A DNA stretch of 64,000 bases, from contig NZ_CP108097.1 of NCBI RefSeq assembly GCF_036194065.1, forward strand, positions 124,001 to 188,000. Direction: 5' to 3'. Of this stretch, positions 8,287-20,751 are shown piece by piece. The position numbers and the translations under genes are program-made. Positions within the stretch are counted from its first letter, which is position 1. Each line of letters opens with the position of its first letter. The stretch comes from Streptomyces sp. NBC_00239. Its GTDB lineage: Bacteria; Actinomycetota; Actinomycetes; Streptomycetales; Streptomycetaceae. The notes below the pieces were generated by a model that saw only the letters and a program-made list of their open reading frames with translations, searched no databases and had not been told where the DNA came from.

Positions 8287-9291
8287 ATGCAGTTCCGCAT
8301 TCTCGGTCTCGTGGAAGTCCAGGACGAACGGACCGGTCTGCGGATCCTTCCCACCGGAGCCAAGCAGCGCGCACTGCTGGGCGCGCTGGTGGCCAAGGCC
8401 GGCCACAACGTCTCCGTGCAACGGCTCATCGACGAGCTGTGGGGCGAACACCCGCCCGCCCACGCCGACAACGCGCTGCACGTCCACGTGGCCCGGCTGC
8501 GCCGGCTGCTGTCCGGCCCGGAAGTCGCCGGCGGCGCCGCGCAGCACGCACCGCACCCGTGGATCGTCACCACCGCGCGCGGCTACACCCTCCAGCTCGC
8601 CTCCGTCGAAACCGACGCCGCGCGCTTCCAGGAGCTGACCGACACGGCCCGCCGGATCCTGCCCGCCGACCCGGCACAGGCCGGCGAGCTGCTGCGCCGG
8701 GCGCTGTCGCTGTGGCGCGGCCCGGCCCTGGAGGGCAGCGTGCTCGGCGACATCTGCGCCGCCAAGGCCGCCCAGCTGGAGGAACACCGGCTGACCGCCC
8801 TGGAGATGATGTACGACGCGTACCTGCGCACCGGGCGGCACTGCGAGATCACCGGCGAACTCGTGGAGCTGACCACCGACCACCCCCTGCGGGAGCGCTT
8901 CTACGACCTGCTGATGGTCGCCCTCTACCGCTGCGGCCGACAGGCGGAGGCGCTGCGCGTGTACGAACAGGCCCGCAGCCGCATCGTGCGCGAACTCGGA
9001 GTCGAGCCGGGCCCCGCGCTGCGCGGCCTGATGGAGGCGATCCTCCACCACGACCCGGCCCTCGCCACGGCCCCCGCCCGCCGCCCGGCCGGCCCCGCCC
9101 GGCCCGCGCCGGCGCCCGCCGAGGACGAACCGCCGGCCGGCGACGCGGCGCTCCCGCTGGGCGAGGAGATGGCCCGCCTGCACCGCCGCATCGAGCGGCT
9201 CCAGCAGGAGCAGAACCAGCTGCTGCGCCGCTTCAACGAGCTGACCGCGGGCACGGCCCAGCGGGTGACCGCCGGGTCCGTGCCCGCGTAA
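8287..9291 (+). CDS. SARP-family pathway-specific activator
   Basis: A 334-residue small SARP. The N-terminal OmpR-type winged helix runs from MQFRILGLVEVQ through LIDELWGEHPP and ALHVHVARLRRLL. It is followed by the bacterial transcriptional activation domain (ALSLWRGPALEG, RERFYDLLMVALYRCGRQAEALRVYEQAR). An Ala/Pro linker and a C-terminal coiled coil (EEMARLHRRIERLQQEQNQL) end the protein; the coiled coil is an unusual addition that may mediate oligomerisation. The start at 8287 has GAGGGGAAGAG upstream. It is the only SARP gene seen in the window, yet 11-bp-period arrays of SARP type precede the NRPS operon and nearly all transcription units of the polyketide block, which makes it the candidate master activator of both. 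Confidence 0.94.
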   Translation: MQFRILGLVEVQDERTGLRILPTGAKQRALLGALVAKAGHNVSVQRLIDELWGEHPPAHADNALHVHVARLRRLLSGPEVAGGAAQHAPHPWIVTTARGYTLQLASVETDAARFQELTDTARRILPADPAQAGELLRRALSLWRGPALEGSVLGDICAAKAAQLEEHRLTALEMMYDAYLRTGRHCEITGELVELTTDHPLRERFYDLLMVALYRCGRQAEALRVYEQARSRIVRELGVEPGPALRGLMEAILHHDPALATAPARRPAGPARPAPAPAEDEPPAGDAALPLGEEMARLHRRIERLQQEQNQLLRRFNELTAGTAQRVTAGSVPA

Positions 9292-9365
9292 GGGCCCCAC
9301 GGGGGGGGTGCTCCGGGGCCCGCGCAAGGGCCTCCGGAGGGGCCGTCCCACGGGCCGCAGGGGGG

Positions 9366-10594
<1,229 letters not shown>

Positions 10595-10598
<4 letters not shown>

Positions 10599-11584
10599 GC
10601 GGTCGCTCCCTCGAAGCTCACGTCGTCGTCCGGCACGACCACCGTGCCGGCGCCGTCACCGGCGAAGATCTGCATCAGGATGGAGTGCTTGACCCGGCCG
10701 TCGATGACGCGGGCGGTGCGCACCCCGTTGTTCACGGCGTGCAGGCAGCCCGCCATCTTGGGACGCATCCCGGAGGCGAGGCCCGGCAGCAGCCGCGCCA
10801 GCTCGCCGGCGGTCAGCCGGGAGATCACCTCGTCGCTGTGCGGCCAGTTCGCGTACAGGCCCTCGACGTCGGTCAGGATCAGCAGCGCCTCGGCGCCGAG
10901 CGCGGCGGCGAGCGCCGCGGCGGCGGTGTCGGCGTTGACGTTGAACACGCCGCCCCCGGCGGCGTCCTTGGCGTCCTCGGGCCGGGCGATGGAGGAGATG
11001 ACGGGGATCCGCCCGTTGTCGATGAGGGCCTGGACGACCCCGGTGTCGACGTCGGCGACGTCGCCGACGCGGCCGATGTCCACGGGCTCGCCGTCGATCT
11101 CCGCGTAGCGCTTGGTGGCGGTCATCAGGCGGGCGTCCTCGCCCGTCATGCCGACCGCGTGCGCACCGTGCTCGTTGAGCAGCCCGACGAGCTCGCGCTG
11201 CACCTGCCCGGCGAGGACCATGCGGACGACGTCCATGGTCTCGTCGGTGGTGACGCGCAGGCCGCCCTCGAAGTGGGACTCCAGGCCGAGGCGGTCGAGC
11301 TGCGCACTGATCTGCGGACCGCCGCCGTGCACCACGACGGGGTTCAGGCCGGCGTGCCGCAGGAAGAGGACGTCCTGGGCGAAGGCCGTCTTGAGCTCGT
11401 CGTCGATCATGGCGTTGCCGCCGAACTTGATGACGACGGTCTTGCCGTGGTGCCGCGCGATCCAGGGCAGCGCCTCGACGAGGACCTGCGCCTTCGCCAA
11501 CGCCGCCGGCCCGCCGCAACGGTCGCGACCGGTGGACCGGGAAGCCTGTCGGGATGTCGGTAGAGGGCCCGGAGAGGCACTCAT
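10595..11584 (-). CDS. argB: N-acetylglutamate kinase
   Basis: A 329-residue amino acid kinase: [11 protein letters not shown] (ATP-binding Lys-Gly-Gly), [13 protein letters not shown] (substrate loop) and [27 protein letters not shown]. The N-terminus is about 25 residues longer than usual and unconserved ([15 protein letters not shown]). GGAG lies 6 bases before the ATG at 11584. The mobile element at about 11605-12972 separates it from argJ, so transcription from argC must cross the element or argB needs its own promoter. ArgB is normally the arginine-inhibited step; whether this copy is insensitive cannot be judged here. Confidence 0.93.
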
Positions 11585-11604
11585 CGGGTCTCCTTCGTGG
11601 ATAT

Positions 11605-12972
11605 CCCCGGTTTCCGCCGGGGGAGGTAACGAAGCTCCTGCGGAGCAGGGCAGGGAAAGCCGTTCCGCCGCCGGGGCTGAACAGCGTTGTCAGTGGCGGC
11701 CGTTACGTTGGCCGCGTGCATCTGCGGTATTCCTTCCGGATCGAGCCGACGCCTGGTCAGCGCATCGCGCTGGCCCGTACGTTCGGATGCGCCCGGGTGG
11801 TGTTCAACGATGCGCTGGCCGTCCGGAAGGCCGCGTACGCGGCGGACAAGTCCCGCATCCCGGCGGGGGAACTGGCTCGCCGGATGATCACCGAAGCGAA
11901 GAAGACTCCCGAGCGGGCCTGGCTCGCGGACGTGTCGGTGGACGCCTTGCAGTCCTCGCTCCGCGACCTCGACACCGCCTACGCGAATTTCTTCGCTTCG
12001 GTGTCGGGGAAGCGGCGCGGCCGCCGGGTGGGGCTGCCGGTGTTCAAGAAGAAGTCGGACCACCGGCAGTCGGTCCGCTCCTCGAAGAACGGTTTCCGGC
12101 TCCGCGACAACGGCCGCCTGAACCTCGCGAAGATCGGCGACCTGCGCGTGCGCTGGTCCCGGCCCCTGCCGTCCGCACCGTCGTCCGTGACCGTGATCAA
12201 GGACGCGGCAGGCCGCTACTTCGCCTCCTTCGTCGTCGAAGTGGAACCGGCCGAGCTTCCCCCGGTGGAGTCCGAGGTCGGCATCGACCTGGGACTGACC
12301 ACGTACGCCGTCCTCTCCGACGGCACGACGATCGACAACCCGCGTTTCCTGCGCCGCGCGGAGCGGAAACCGAGGAAGGCCCAGCAGACCCTGAGCCGGA
12401 AGGCGAAGGGGTCGAGGAACCGGGCGAAGGCCCGGATCAAGGTCGCCCGTGCTCATGCCCGGGTGGCCGATGCGCGGCGGGACTGGTGCCACCAGCAGGC
12501 TTCGAGGCTGATCCGCGACAACCAAGCGGTCTACCTCGAAGACCCGGCGGTCTCCGGCCTCGCACGCACCCGCCTCGCGAAGTCCGTCCACGACGCCGCC
12601 CGGGGCACCTTCCGCCGCATCCTGGAGGACAAAGCAGCCCGCTACGGCCGCCACGTCGGCGTCGTGTCGCGGTGGCTTCCGTCGTCCCAGACCTGCCACG
12701 TGTGCTGGGTCGTGGACGGCAAGAAGCCCCTGCACGTCCGCGAGTGGACCTGCGGTGCCTGCGGGACTCTCCATGACCGTGACCTCAATGCGTCGCATGT
12801 GGTCCTCGCCGCCGGACGGGCGGAGAGGCTAAACGCCCCTGGAGGGCCGGTGAGACCCGGCGTGGCAATCCCGCACCAGGCACGGCCCGACGAACGGGGA
12901 ACCCACCCGGAGCCACCGCCGGTCACCACCGGCAGGCCGACGGGAGCCCCTGCCCTTCAGGGCGGGGAGGAC
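11605..12972 (+). mobile_element. IS605-type element carrying only tnpB (IS1341-like)
   Basis: The left end shows a hairpin with arms CCCCGG and CCGGGG (11605-11623). The right end shows an imperfect hairpin with GCCCT/AGGGC and CCCC/GGGG (12947-12966), then GGAGGACGTCAAG. These are the subterminal hairpins expected of IS200/IS605 elements. No tnpA (Y1 transposase) is present, so movement would need one in trans. The element sits exactly between argJ and argB and runs against the operon. The outer limits are estimates; the right tip may extend to about 12977. Confidence 0.75.
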
Positions 12973-12973
12973 G

Positions 12974-15201
<2,228 letters not shown>

Positions 15202-15339
15202 TCAATCGCATGCGCCTGGTGGATGACCACCGCAGAAACAGCTGCGGAACCTCGGCGCCACGGCTCACAGGTGCCGTGCCCGCACCACGCCGGCGGCTGG
15301 TCGCCGCATGTCGGGGAGGGTGCGTTCGCGCGGCCCGGC

Positions 15340-16509
15340 TCAGCTGGCAGGCGTCTGGCAGAACTCGGCGCTGAGGATGGCGATGAGGTCGTCCGCCCGC
15401 CAGTCGCTGTTGTAGTTGAAGGTGAGCTGGTGGCTGCCGTCCTCGGTGAGGGCGACCAGGGAGAGCCAGCCCACCGTGCCGCCGTCGCGGTACCACAGGG
15501 TGGTGCCGCAGCCCAGCGTCAGCTTCTCGATGCCCAGTCCGTAGGACGTGAACGGCATCTCGGGGTTGACGATGGTGGTCTTCAGCTCCTGCATCTGCTG
15601 CGCCGGCAGCAGCTGCCCGCGCATCAGGGCGCCGAAGAACCGGTTCAGGTCGTTCGCGCTGGAGATGATGTCGCCGCTGCCCCAGATCTGCGAACCGTTC
15701 ACCTCGGTGACGTCGTCGATCCGGTTCGGCTGCGTGCGGAAGAAGGGCTTGGAGTAGCCGCGGCCGCTCGGCTGCGGCAGGAAGACGCTGTTGCCGGGGT
15801 TGGACGTCGCGTAGAGGCCCAGGGGTTCGATGATGCGCTTGCGCACCTCGGTCTCGTAGGACCGGCCGGCGATCTTCTCCAGGATCAGCGCGGCCAGGAC
15901 GTCGTTGGTGTTGGAGAACCCGTGGCGGGCACCGGGCTGGAACACCGGCGCGTGCGCGAGGGCCACCTTCAGGCGCTTGTCGTGCGCCATGGTCTCGTAC
16001 CGGTGCTGGAGGTACCCGTCCAGGACGTACGTGTCGACGTACGCGCTGTCGGAGAAGTAGTCGAACAGGCCGCTGCTGTGGTTGAGGACCTGCCGTACGG
16101 TGATCTTGCTGCCGTCGTTGCCGTTGCCCGTCACCACGCCCGGCAGGTGGCGCTCCACCGTGTCGTCGAGGCTGAGCTTGCTCTCCGCCTCCATCTGGAG
16201 GAGGACCGTCGCCACGAAGGTGCTGGTGAGGTGGCCGACGCGGAACCGGTCGTTCTTGCCGCGCAGCGCGCCCGTCTGCCGGTTGCCGACGCCCGAGGCG
16301 GTCTTCCAGACTCCGTTGGCGTCGCGCGCCTCGGCGGTGATGCCGGGGATGCCGGCCGCGACGGCCGCGTCGATGGCGCTCTTCGTCGCCTGGTGGGAGG
16401 TCGGCGGGGCCTCGACCTCCGCGCGGGCGGGGCCCGTCAGGACGGTGGCGGTGATCGCGGCTGCCGCCAGGGCGACCACACCGGTTCTCGACCTCTTGCG
16501 TATCGACAT
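15340..16509 (-). CDS. Secreted serine-hydrolase-fold protein (class C beta-lactamase/DD-peptidase family) lacking the catalytic motifs
   Basis: 389 residues with a signal peptide (MSIRKRSRTGVVALAAAAITATVLTGPARA by position 1-30, AxA cleavage near 30). The fold pattern is that of D-Ala-D-Ala carboxypeptidases/class C beta-lactamases (TVRQVLNHSSGLFDY, GSGDIISSANDLNRFFGAL). All three active-site motifs are altered. The nucleophile box SxxK is His93-Leu-Thr-Ser96, YxN is Phe198-Ser-Asn200, and the HxG/KTG box is Arg341-Asp-Gly343. The reading frame is intact, with a good ribosome site (AGGAG), so this is a maintained protein and not decay. Possible roles are peptide binding, an immunity decoy, or new chemistry. 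Confidence 0.88.
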   Translation of the reverse strand: MSIRKRSRTGVVALAAAAITATVLTGPARAEVEAPPTSHQATKSAIDAAVAAGIPGITAEARDANGVWKTASGVGNRQTGALRGKNDRFRVGHLTSTFVATVLLQMEAESKLSLDDTVERHLPGVVTGNGNDGSKITVRQVLNHSSGLFDYFSDSAYVDTYVLDGYLQHRYETMAHDKRLKVALAHAPVFQPGARHGFSNTNDVLAALILEKIAGRSYETEVRKRIIEPLGLYATSNPGNSVFLPQPSGRGYSKPFFRTQPNRIDDVTEVNGSQIWGSGDIISSANDLNRFFGALMRGQLLPAQQMQELKTTIVNPEMPFTSYGLGIEKLTLGCGTTLWYRDGGTVGWLSLVALTEDGSHQLTFNYNSDWRADDLIAILSAEFCQTPAS

Positions 16510-17125
16510 TCTTCGCTCCTGGGACTCGTCTGTGCTGGGTTGGTGTCGTCCGTGTGCGGTCCGTGGCGGCGGAGCCGCGATGGTGCTCCCGCGATCCGCG
16601 GGGGGCGGAGTGCGGTGGGGCCGTCGGTGGCGGCCCGGTGGTCGTCCCGGCGGGTTCGTCGGCCCGCCGGGGAAGCAGAGGTGCCCGGTTCCGTACGCGT
16701 TCTCGGTCGGCGGCGGAACGGGGCTCGGGGTGCCGGCTGCGGGCCGGGGCCGCCGGCTCGTACGTGCTCACCCTGCGGGTGGCACGGGGCGGGCGCGGCG
16801 CGGTGGGCGGCCGGTGCGGCGGCGCGTGGCCGGCGCGAGCGCCTCCGGCAGCCCGGGAACACGTGCCCGCGCAGCCCCGGACGTGCCCGCAGCCGCACCC
16901 AAGGGGGACTGGGGTGCGACCGCGGGAGTGCAGTGAGGGAAACATACGGGATTGCCCGCCTACAAGGCGTCCCGAGAAGGTCGTTCAATCGCGGCGAATG
17001 ACGGCTCGGGAAAATACCGCTGTGCCAAGGTAATGAATTCCGGCCGGAATTGAGCATTCCCTCCGGCGGGGCGTACGTGAAGGAATTGGGGCGCGTCGCG
17101 CTCCGCGGGCCCGCCGGTCGTGCGC

Positions 17126-17143
17126 TGTCCCGTCGACGGGACA
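17126..17143. promoter_or_regulatory. Palindromic operator TGTCCCGTCG/ACGGGACA
   Basis: A perfect 9+9 inverted repeat, same family as the sites at 3776, 18927 and 20917. It lies 180 bp upstream of the second LmbU gene, which would fit autoregulation. Confidence 0.7.
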
Positions 17144-17245
17144 ACCCGGCGGGCCGCCGGGCACTCACGCACCCGGCCGCCGGAGTCCACCGCCGGGGCG
17201 GCCGGACGCCCGCGCCGGGCCCACTGACGTGCTCCGTGCAGCCGT

Positions 17246-17274
17246 TCGAACGGCGCTCCGGCGCCGCTCCAGCC
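17246..17274 (+). promoter_or_regulatory. SARP box upstream of LmbU regulator 2
   Basis: Heptamers TCGAACG, TCCGGCG and TCCAGCC are spaced at 11 bp. Eight bases after the last is GAGAGT, an acceptable -10, and the gene starts 35 bp further on. This would place the second LmbU gene under SARP control. Confidence 0.55.
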
Positions 17275-17322
17275 CCTCCCGCGAGAGTTCTCGCCGGTTA
17301 TGTACACCCTTCTCATGGAGGC

Positions 17323-18123
17323 ATGATGGCGCGTCAGGCCGGTCTAACCTCGGGGCCGCAGGGCGGCCCGGCAACCGCCCTCCCGCAGCCCCCGCCGCGG
17401 CAGACCCGCCCGGCGGAGACCGCGCCGCGCCGGGGCCAGGTCCTGACGACCAAGGTGGGCCTGCAGATGCCGAACGGGATGGCCTACGACGAGTGGGAGC
17501 GGGCCGGGCGCCAGCTCGCCGACATCCTCGACTCGTCCTGCTGGTGGCTGGGCGACTGGATGCGGTACGGCAAGGACCACTACACCGACCGGTACCAGCG
17601 CGGGATCCGCGCCGTCGGCCTCTCCTACCAGACCCTGCGCAACTACGCCTGGGTCTCGCGGCGTTTCGACCTCGGCCGGCGCCGGCCGACCCTCAGCTTC
17701 CAGCACCACGCCGAGCTGGCCTCCATGCCCGTCGAGGAGCAGAACCTCTGGCTCGACCGCGCCGAGCAGGGGCAGTGGACCACCAAGCAGCTGCGCAGCG
17801 CGATCCGCGCAGGCCGCCAAGGCGGTCGGCAGCCGCTCGCGCCCGCCGACCCACGCCGCGTCCTGGAGGTCCCCGGCAGCCGCTTCCAGCGGTGGCACAA
17901 GGCCGCGGAGCAGCTGGGCGTCGACTTCGAGCAGTGGGTGACGACCACCCTGGACAGCGCGGCCGCCAGCGCCCTGGAGGACCTCGACGCACCCGCGGAG
18001 GCTCCGGCGGCGGCGCTGCCGGCCGAGGCGCGGGCGGAGGCGGCGGCAGAGGTCCGGCCCGTGGAGTTGCGGCCGGCCGAGGTGCGGCCCGTGGAGCCGC
18101 GGCCGGTGGCCATCAGCGCCTGA
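17323..18123 (+). CDS. LmbU-family transcriptional regulator 2
   Basis: 266 residues. The core CWWLGDWMRYGKDHY, SYQTLRNYAWVSRRFD and RRRPTLSFQHHAELASM matches the LmbU family and regulator 1 of this locus. A Pro-rich N-terminal tail and a C-terminal tail of repeated EVRPVE/ELRPAE units are specific to this copy. GGAGG lies just before two adjacent ATGs (17323 and 17326); the second has the better spacing. It converges on the KtzT-like gene, 27 bp apart. With regulator 1 it forms a paralogous pair that could form heterodimers or divide targets among the palindromic sites. Confidence 0.86.
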   Translation: MMARQAGLTSGPQGGPATALPQPPPRQTRPAETAPRRGQVLTTKVGLQMPNGMAYDEWERAGRQLADILDSSCWWLGDWMRYGKDHYTDRYQRGIRAVGLSYQTLRNYAWVSRRFDLGRRRPTLSFQHHAELASMPVEEQNLWLDRAEQGQWTTKQLRSAIRAGRQGGRQPLAPADPRRVLEVPGSRFQRWHKAAEQLGVDFEQWVTTTLDSAAASALEDLDAPAEAPAAALPAEARAEAAAEVRPVELRPAEVRPVEPRPVAISA

Positions 18124-18150
18124 GTGCCCGGCGCCGAGGCCCCCGACGCG

Positions 18151-18795
18151 TCACGGCAGCCGGCTCATCAGTCCGGCGGTCTCGCGCTTGTACGTGCACC
18201 CGCTGGCCCCGAACGACTCGCGGACCCGCTCGCGCACCTCGCCCGGCTGCTCCTGGCTGAGCTTGAACATGCCCTCGGCCCCGGTCACCTTGAACCGGAA
18301 GGCCCCCACGCCGGGGGCGATCTGGCGGAAGTAGTCGAGCGACTCGGTCATGTCCCAGCCGTTGCCGAACGCCCCCTCGAAGGCGCGGACGGTGGACTGC
18401 ACCACGCCCAGGGTCTCCTCCATCGAGTCGATCTTCTCGACCACGCCCCGGACGTGCACCGAGGTGAAGTTCCAGGTCGGGGCGGCCGGGGTCTTCGCGT
18501 ACACGGTGGGCGACACGTAGGAGTGCGGGCCGGTGAACGTCAGCAGCAGGACGCCGCCGTCCTGGAGCGCCGACCAGTGCGGGTTCGCCCGGTTCATGTG
18601 GCCGAGCAGCGTGACGCCCGGCAGGTCGCCGGACCAGTCGCCGGCCGTCTCGGGGTCGAAGATGACCGGCAGGTGGGTGGCGAAGGGACCGTCCTCGGGA
18701 CTGCCGTTGGCCACCGCCAGCGCCAATGGATTGCCACGGATCAGGTCCGCCATCCACGAACTGTCGGGTTCGCGGTAAAAGCTGGGCACGAACAT
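18151..18795 (-). CDS. Piperazate synthase, KtzT-like (PaiB/FMN-binding fold)
   Basis: 214 residues of the family usually annotated as PaiB or FMN-binding negative regulator: MFVPSFYREPDSSW, IRGNPLALAVANG, THLPVIFD, GHMNRANPHW and SPTVYAKTPAAPTWNF. KtzT of the kutzneride pathway belongs to this family and is a haem enzyme that closes N5-hydroxyornithine to piperazic acid by forming the N-N bond. His66 in GHMNRANPHW fits the position of the reported haem ligand (about residue 65 in KtzT, from memory). The divergent neighbour is an ornithine N-hydroxylase, the KtzI partner. That pairing, and the piperazate-type code of the NRPS A domain, make synthase far more likely than regulator. Confidence 0.88.
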   Translation of the reverse strand: MFVPSFYREPDSSWMADLIRGNPLALAVANGSPEDGPFATHLPVIFDPETAGDWSGDLPGVTLLGHMNRANPHWSALQDGGVLLLTFTGPHSYVSPTVYAKTPAAPTWNFTSVHVRGVVEKIDSMEETLGVVQSTVRAFEGAFGNGWDMTESLDYFRQIAPGVGAFRFKVTGAEGMFKLSQEQPGEVRERVRESFGASGCTYKRETAGLMSRLP

Positions 18796-18926
18796 GCGGA
18801 TTCACCCTATCGATAAATTGGCTCACGGCATGGCTCTGGCCCAGAGATTGACGGATCATATCACTCCGGACACTTACGCCATCGGCCGCGCCAAGCGGAG
18901 ATTTCGAAAATCCGCGCCGACCATAT

Positions 18927-18950
18927 CGTTGTCCTGTCGACAGGACAACG
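18927..18950. promoter_or_regulatory. 24-bp perfect palindrome in the ornithine hydroxylase/KtzT-like promoter region
   Basis: A perfect 12+12 inverted repeat with core TTGTCCTGTCGACAGGACAA. It belongs to the same operator family as 3776, 17126 and 20917 and sits centrally in the 299-bp divergent promoter of the two piperazate genes, so one regulator could set both. Confidence 0.72.
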
Positions 18951-18989
18951 GTTTCGGATATCGAGCACCTTGAGAAGTTCTCTAGTGGT

Positions 18990-19018
18990 CTTCTACTGCC
19001 TTCAAGTTGCCTTGAAAC
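18990..19018 (+). promoter_or_regulatory. SARP-type array upstream of the ornithine hydroxylase
   Basis: Heptamers CTTCTAC, TTCAAGT and TTGAAAC are spaced by 11 bp, with TGCC in two of the spacers. They are direct repeats about 80 bp before the ATG at 19095. The -10 is not clear. Confidence 0.5.
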
Positions 19019-19094
19019 AGTTCCGGACCAAGACTGCAGAACGGTCTCTCGGGCCACCGGCCGAGCTTTCCAGACGCGAGCGGGAGAATTTCCT

Positions 19095-20447
19095 ATGGGC
19101 ATAACGGGCAGGCGCCACCAAGAGATCTACGACGTGATCGGTATCGGGTTCGGCCCGTCCAACATGTCGCTCGCGATCGCCTTGGAGGAGCACGGGGAGA
19201 GCTCGCCGGAGCACCCGGTCACGTCCCACTTCTTCGAGCGGCAGCCCCAGTTCGGCTGGCACCGGAACATGCTGCTGCCTTCCACGACCATGCAGATCTC
19301 GTTCCTCAAGGACCTGGCGACCTTCAGGAACCCGCTGTCCCGGTTCGGCTTCATCTCGTACCTGCACGCCCAGAACCGGCTGGTGCAGTTCGTGAACAAC
19401 CACGACTTCTTCCCGACCCGCCAGGAGTTCCACCAGTACCTGGAGTGGGCGGCCGCCGGCCTCGACGACAAGGTCACCTACGGCAGCGAGGTCACCGCGA
19501 TCCGGCCCGTCTTCGAGGCGGGCGCCGACACGGCCGACCTCCTGGAGATCGAGCTGCGCGGCAGCGACGGCGCCACCACCGTGGTCACCGCGCGCAACGT
19601 GGCGATCTCCACGGGCCTGGTGCCGCGCCTGCCGGACGGCATGGCCGCCGACGAGCGCGTCTGGCACAGCTCGGAGTTCCTGAGCAAGTTCCACCAGCAC
19701 GACGCGGCCGACCTCAAGAGCGTGGCGGTGGTCGGCGCCGGCCAGAGCGCGGCCGAGATCACCCGGTTCTTCCACGACGCGCTGCCGCACGCCCAGATCT
19801 CCGCGGTCTTCCCGTCGTACGGCTACTCCGTGGCGGACGACACCCCGTTCGCCAACCAGGTGTTCGACCCCGCCGCGGTCGACGAGTACTACTACGGCAC
19901 GGACTCGGCCCAGGACGCGTTCTGGCGGTACCACCGCAACACCAACTACTCGGTGGTCGACGCCGACGTCATCCGGGACCTGTACAAGCGCTCCTACGAC
20001 GAGCAGGTGCGCGGCACCCAGCGGCTGCACTTCCGCAACCTCACCCGGGTCACCGACGTCAAGCGCGCCGGGGACGAGACGCGGGTGCTCCTGCGCTCGA
20101 CCCTCGACGAGTCGTCGGAGGAGCTGGCCGTCGACGCGATCGTGTTCGCGACCGGCTACGACGGCGTGGACCCGGCCCACCTGCTCGGCGACTTCGACCG
20201 GCACTTCGAGCGCGACGCGGCGAACAAGCACCGGGTGGAGCGCGACTACCGCCTGGTCTCCGCGGCGGAGCTGACCTGCGGCGTCTACGTCCAGGGCGGC
20301 ACCGAGCACAGCCACGGGCTGTCGTCCGCCCTGCTGTCGAACATCGCGGTGCGCAGCGGCGAGATCGCCGACTCGATCGTGATGCGGCGCACGGAGCGGG
20401 AGCTGGACCGCCTCGGCGTCGCGGAGGAGGCGTCCTCGGCCGTCTGA
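19095..20447 (+). CDS. L-ornithine N5-monooxygenase (KtzI/PvdA/SidA family)
   Basis: 450 residues. FAD motif DVIGIGFGPSNMSLAIAL, then FGWHRNMLLPSTTMQISFLKDLATFRNP, the family signature. NADPH motif VAVVGAGQSAAEI and C-terminal ATGYDG. Enzymes of this family hydroxylate the side-chain amine of ornithine (or lysine) using FAD, NADPH and O2. The divergent KtzT-like gene and the nearby arg genes point to ornithine and to piperazate formation, not to a hydroxamate siderophore. ATG 19095 follows GGGAGA. A strong bidirectional terminator follows at 20459. Confidence 0.93.
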   Translation: MGITGRRHQEIYDVIGIGFGPSNMSLAIALEEHGESSPEHPVTSHFFERQPQFGWHRNMLLPSTTMQISFLKDLATFRNPLSRFGFISYLHAQNRLVQFVNNHDFFPTRQEFHQYLEWAAAGLDDKVTYGSEVTAIRPVFEAGADTADLLEIELRGSDGATTVVTARNVAISTGLVPRLPDGMAADERVWHSSEFLSKFHQHDAADLKSVAVVGAGQSAAEITRFFHDALPHAQISAVFPSYGYSVADDTPFANQVFDPAAVDEYYYGTDSAQDAFWRYHRNTNYSVVDADVIRDLYKRSYDEQVRGTQRLHFRNLTRVTDVKRAGDETRVLLRSTLDESSEELAVDAIVFATGYDGVDPAHLLGDFDRHFERDAANKHRVERDYRLVSAAELTCGVYVQGGTEHSHGLSSALLSNIAVRSGEIADSIVMRRTERELDRLGVAEEASSAV

Positions 20448-20458
20448 GCCGCGGACGC

Positions 20459-20510
20459 CCATGGGGTGGGCCCCGGTGCTGCGGCTGCAGCACCGGGGCC
20501 CACCCCATGG
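20459..20510. terminator. Bidirectional terminator hairpin
   Basis: A 24-bp perfect stem (CCATGGGGTGGGCCCC to GGGGCCCACCCCATGG ends) with a short loop lies between the convergent ornithine hydroxylase and MbtH 2 genes. Confidence 0.85.
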
Positions 20511-20535
20511 CAGTTCCGGGTTTCGCCCGGCTACC

Positions 20536-20751
20536 TCACGCGGCGACGGCCGCGTCCCGCAGGCTCTGCGGCCGCAGGTCGGTCCAGTGCTCCTCCACGT
20601 AGGAGAGGCACTTGTCGCGGCTCTCCTCGCCGAACACGATGCGCCAGCCGGCGGGAACCTCGGTGAACGAGGGCCACAGCGAGTGCTGCTGCTCGTCGTT
20701 CGCGAGGACGTAGAACCGGCCGTCGGCGTCGTCGAACGGGTTGCTGCTCAT
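20536..20751 (-). CDS. MbtH-like NRPS chaperone 2
   Basis: 71 residues: [36 protein letters not shown] and [11 protein letters not shown]. It is a clear paralogue of the MbtH protein at 6659-6874. The start at 20751 is the ATG that gives the family N-terminus; the ribosome site is weak. It is transcribed alone, from the region with tandem palindromes at 20917. Two MbtH proteins in one locus suggest that two sets of adenylation enzymes need support, for example the stand-alone A enzyme and the multimodular NRPS. Confidence 0.94.
   Translation of the reverse strand: MSSNPFDDADGRFYVLANDEQQHSLWPSFTEVPAGWRIVFGEESRDKCLSYVEEHWTDLRPQSLRDAAVAA

Larger units (their letters stand above)
16510..17322. 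other. 813-bp divergent gap without a convincing gene
   Basis: It lies between the hydrolase-like gene (leftward) and the second LmbU gene (rightward). It contains an 18-bp perfect palindrome (17126-17143) and a SARP-type array (17246-17274). The open frames that cross it are rich in Arg, Pro and Gly in the wrong-strand style and show no family features. The size would allow a small RNA or leader, but I see none that I can defend. Confidence 0.6.

Noticed and set aside
19095..20447. Hydroxamate siderophore biosynthesis
   Set aside because: An ornithine hydroxylase alone could suggest it, but there is no N-acyl- or formyltransferase or siderophore uptake gene, and the KtzT-like gene is divergent.
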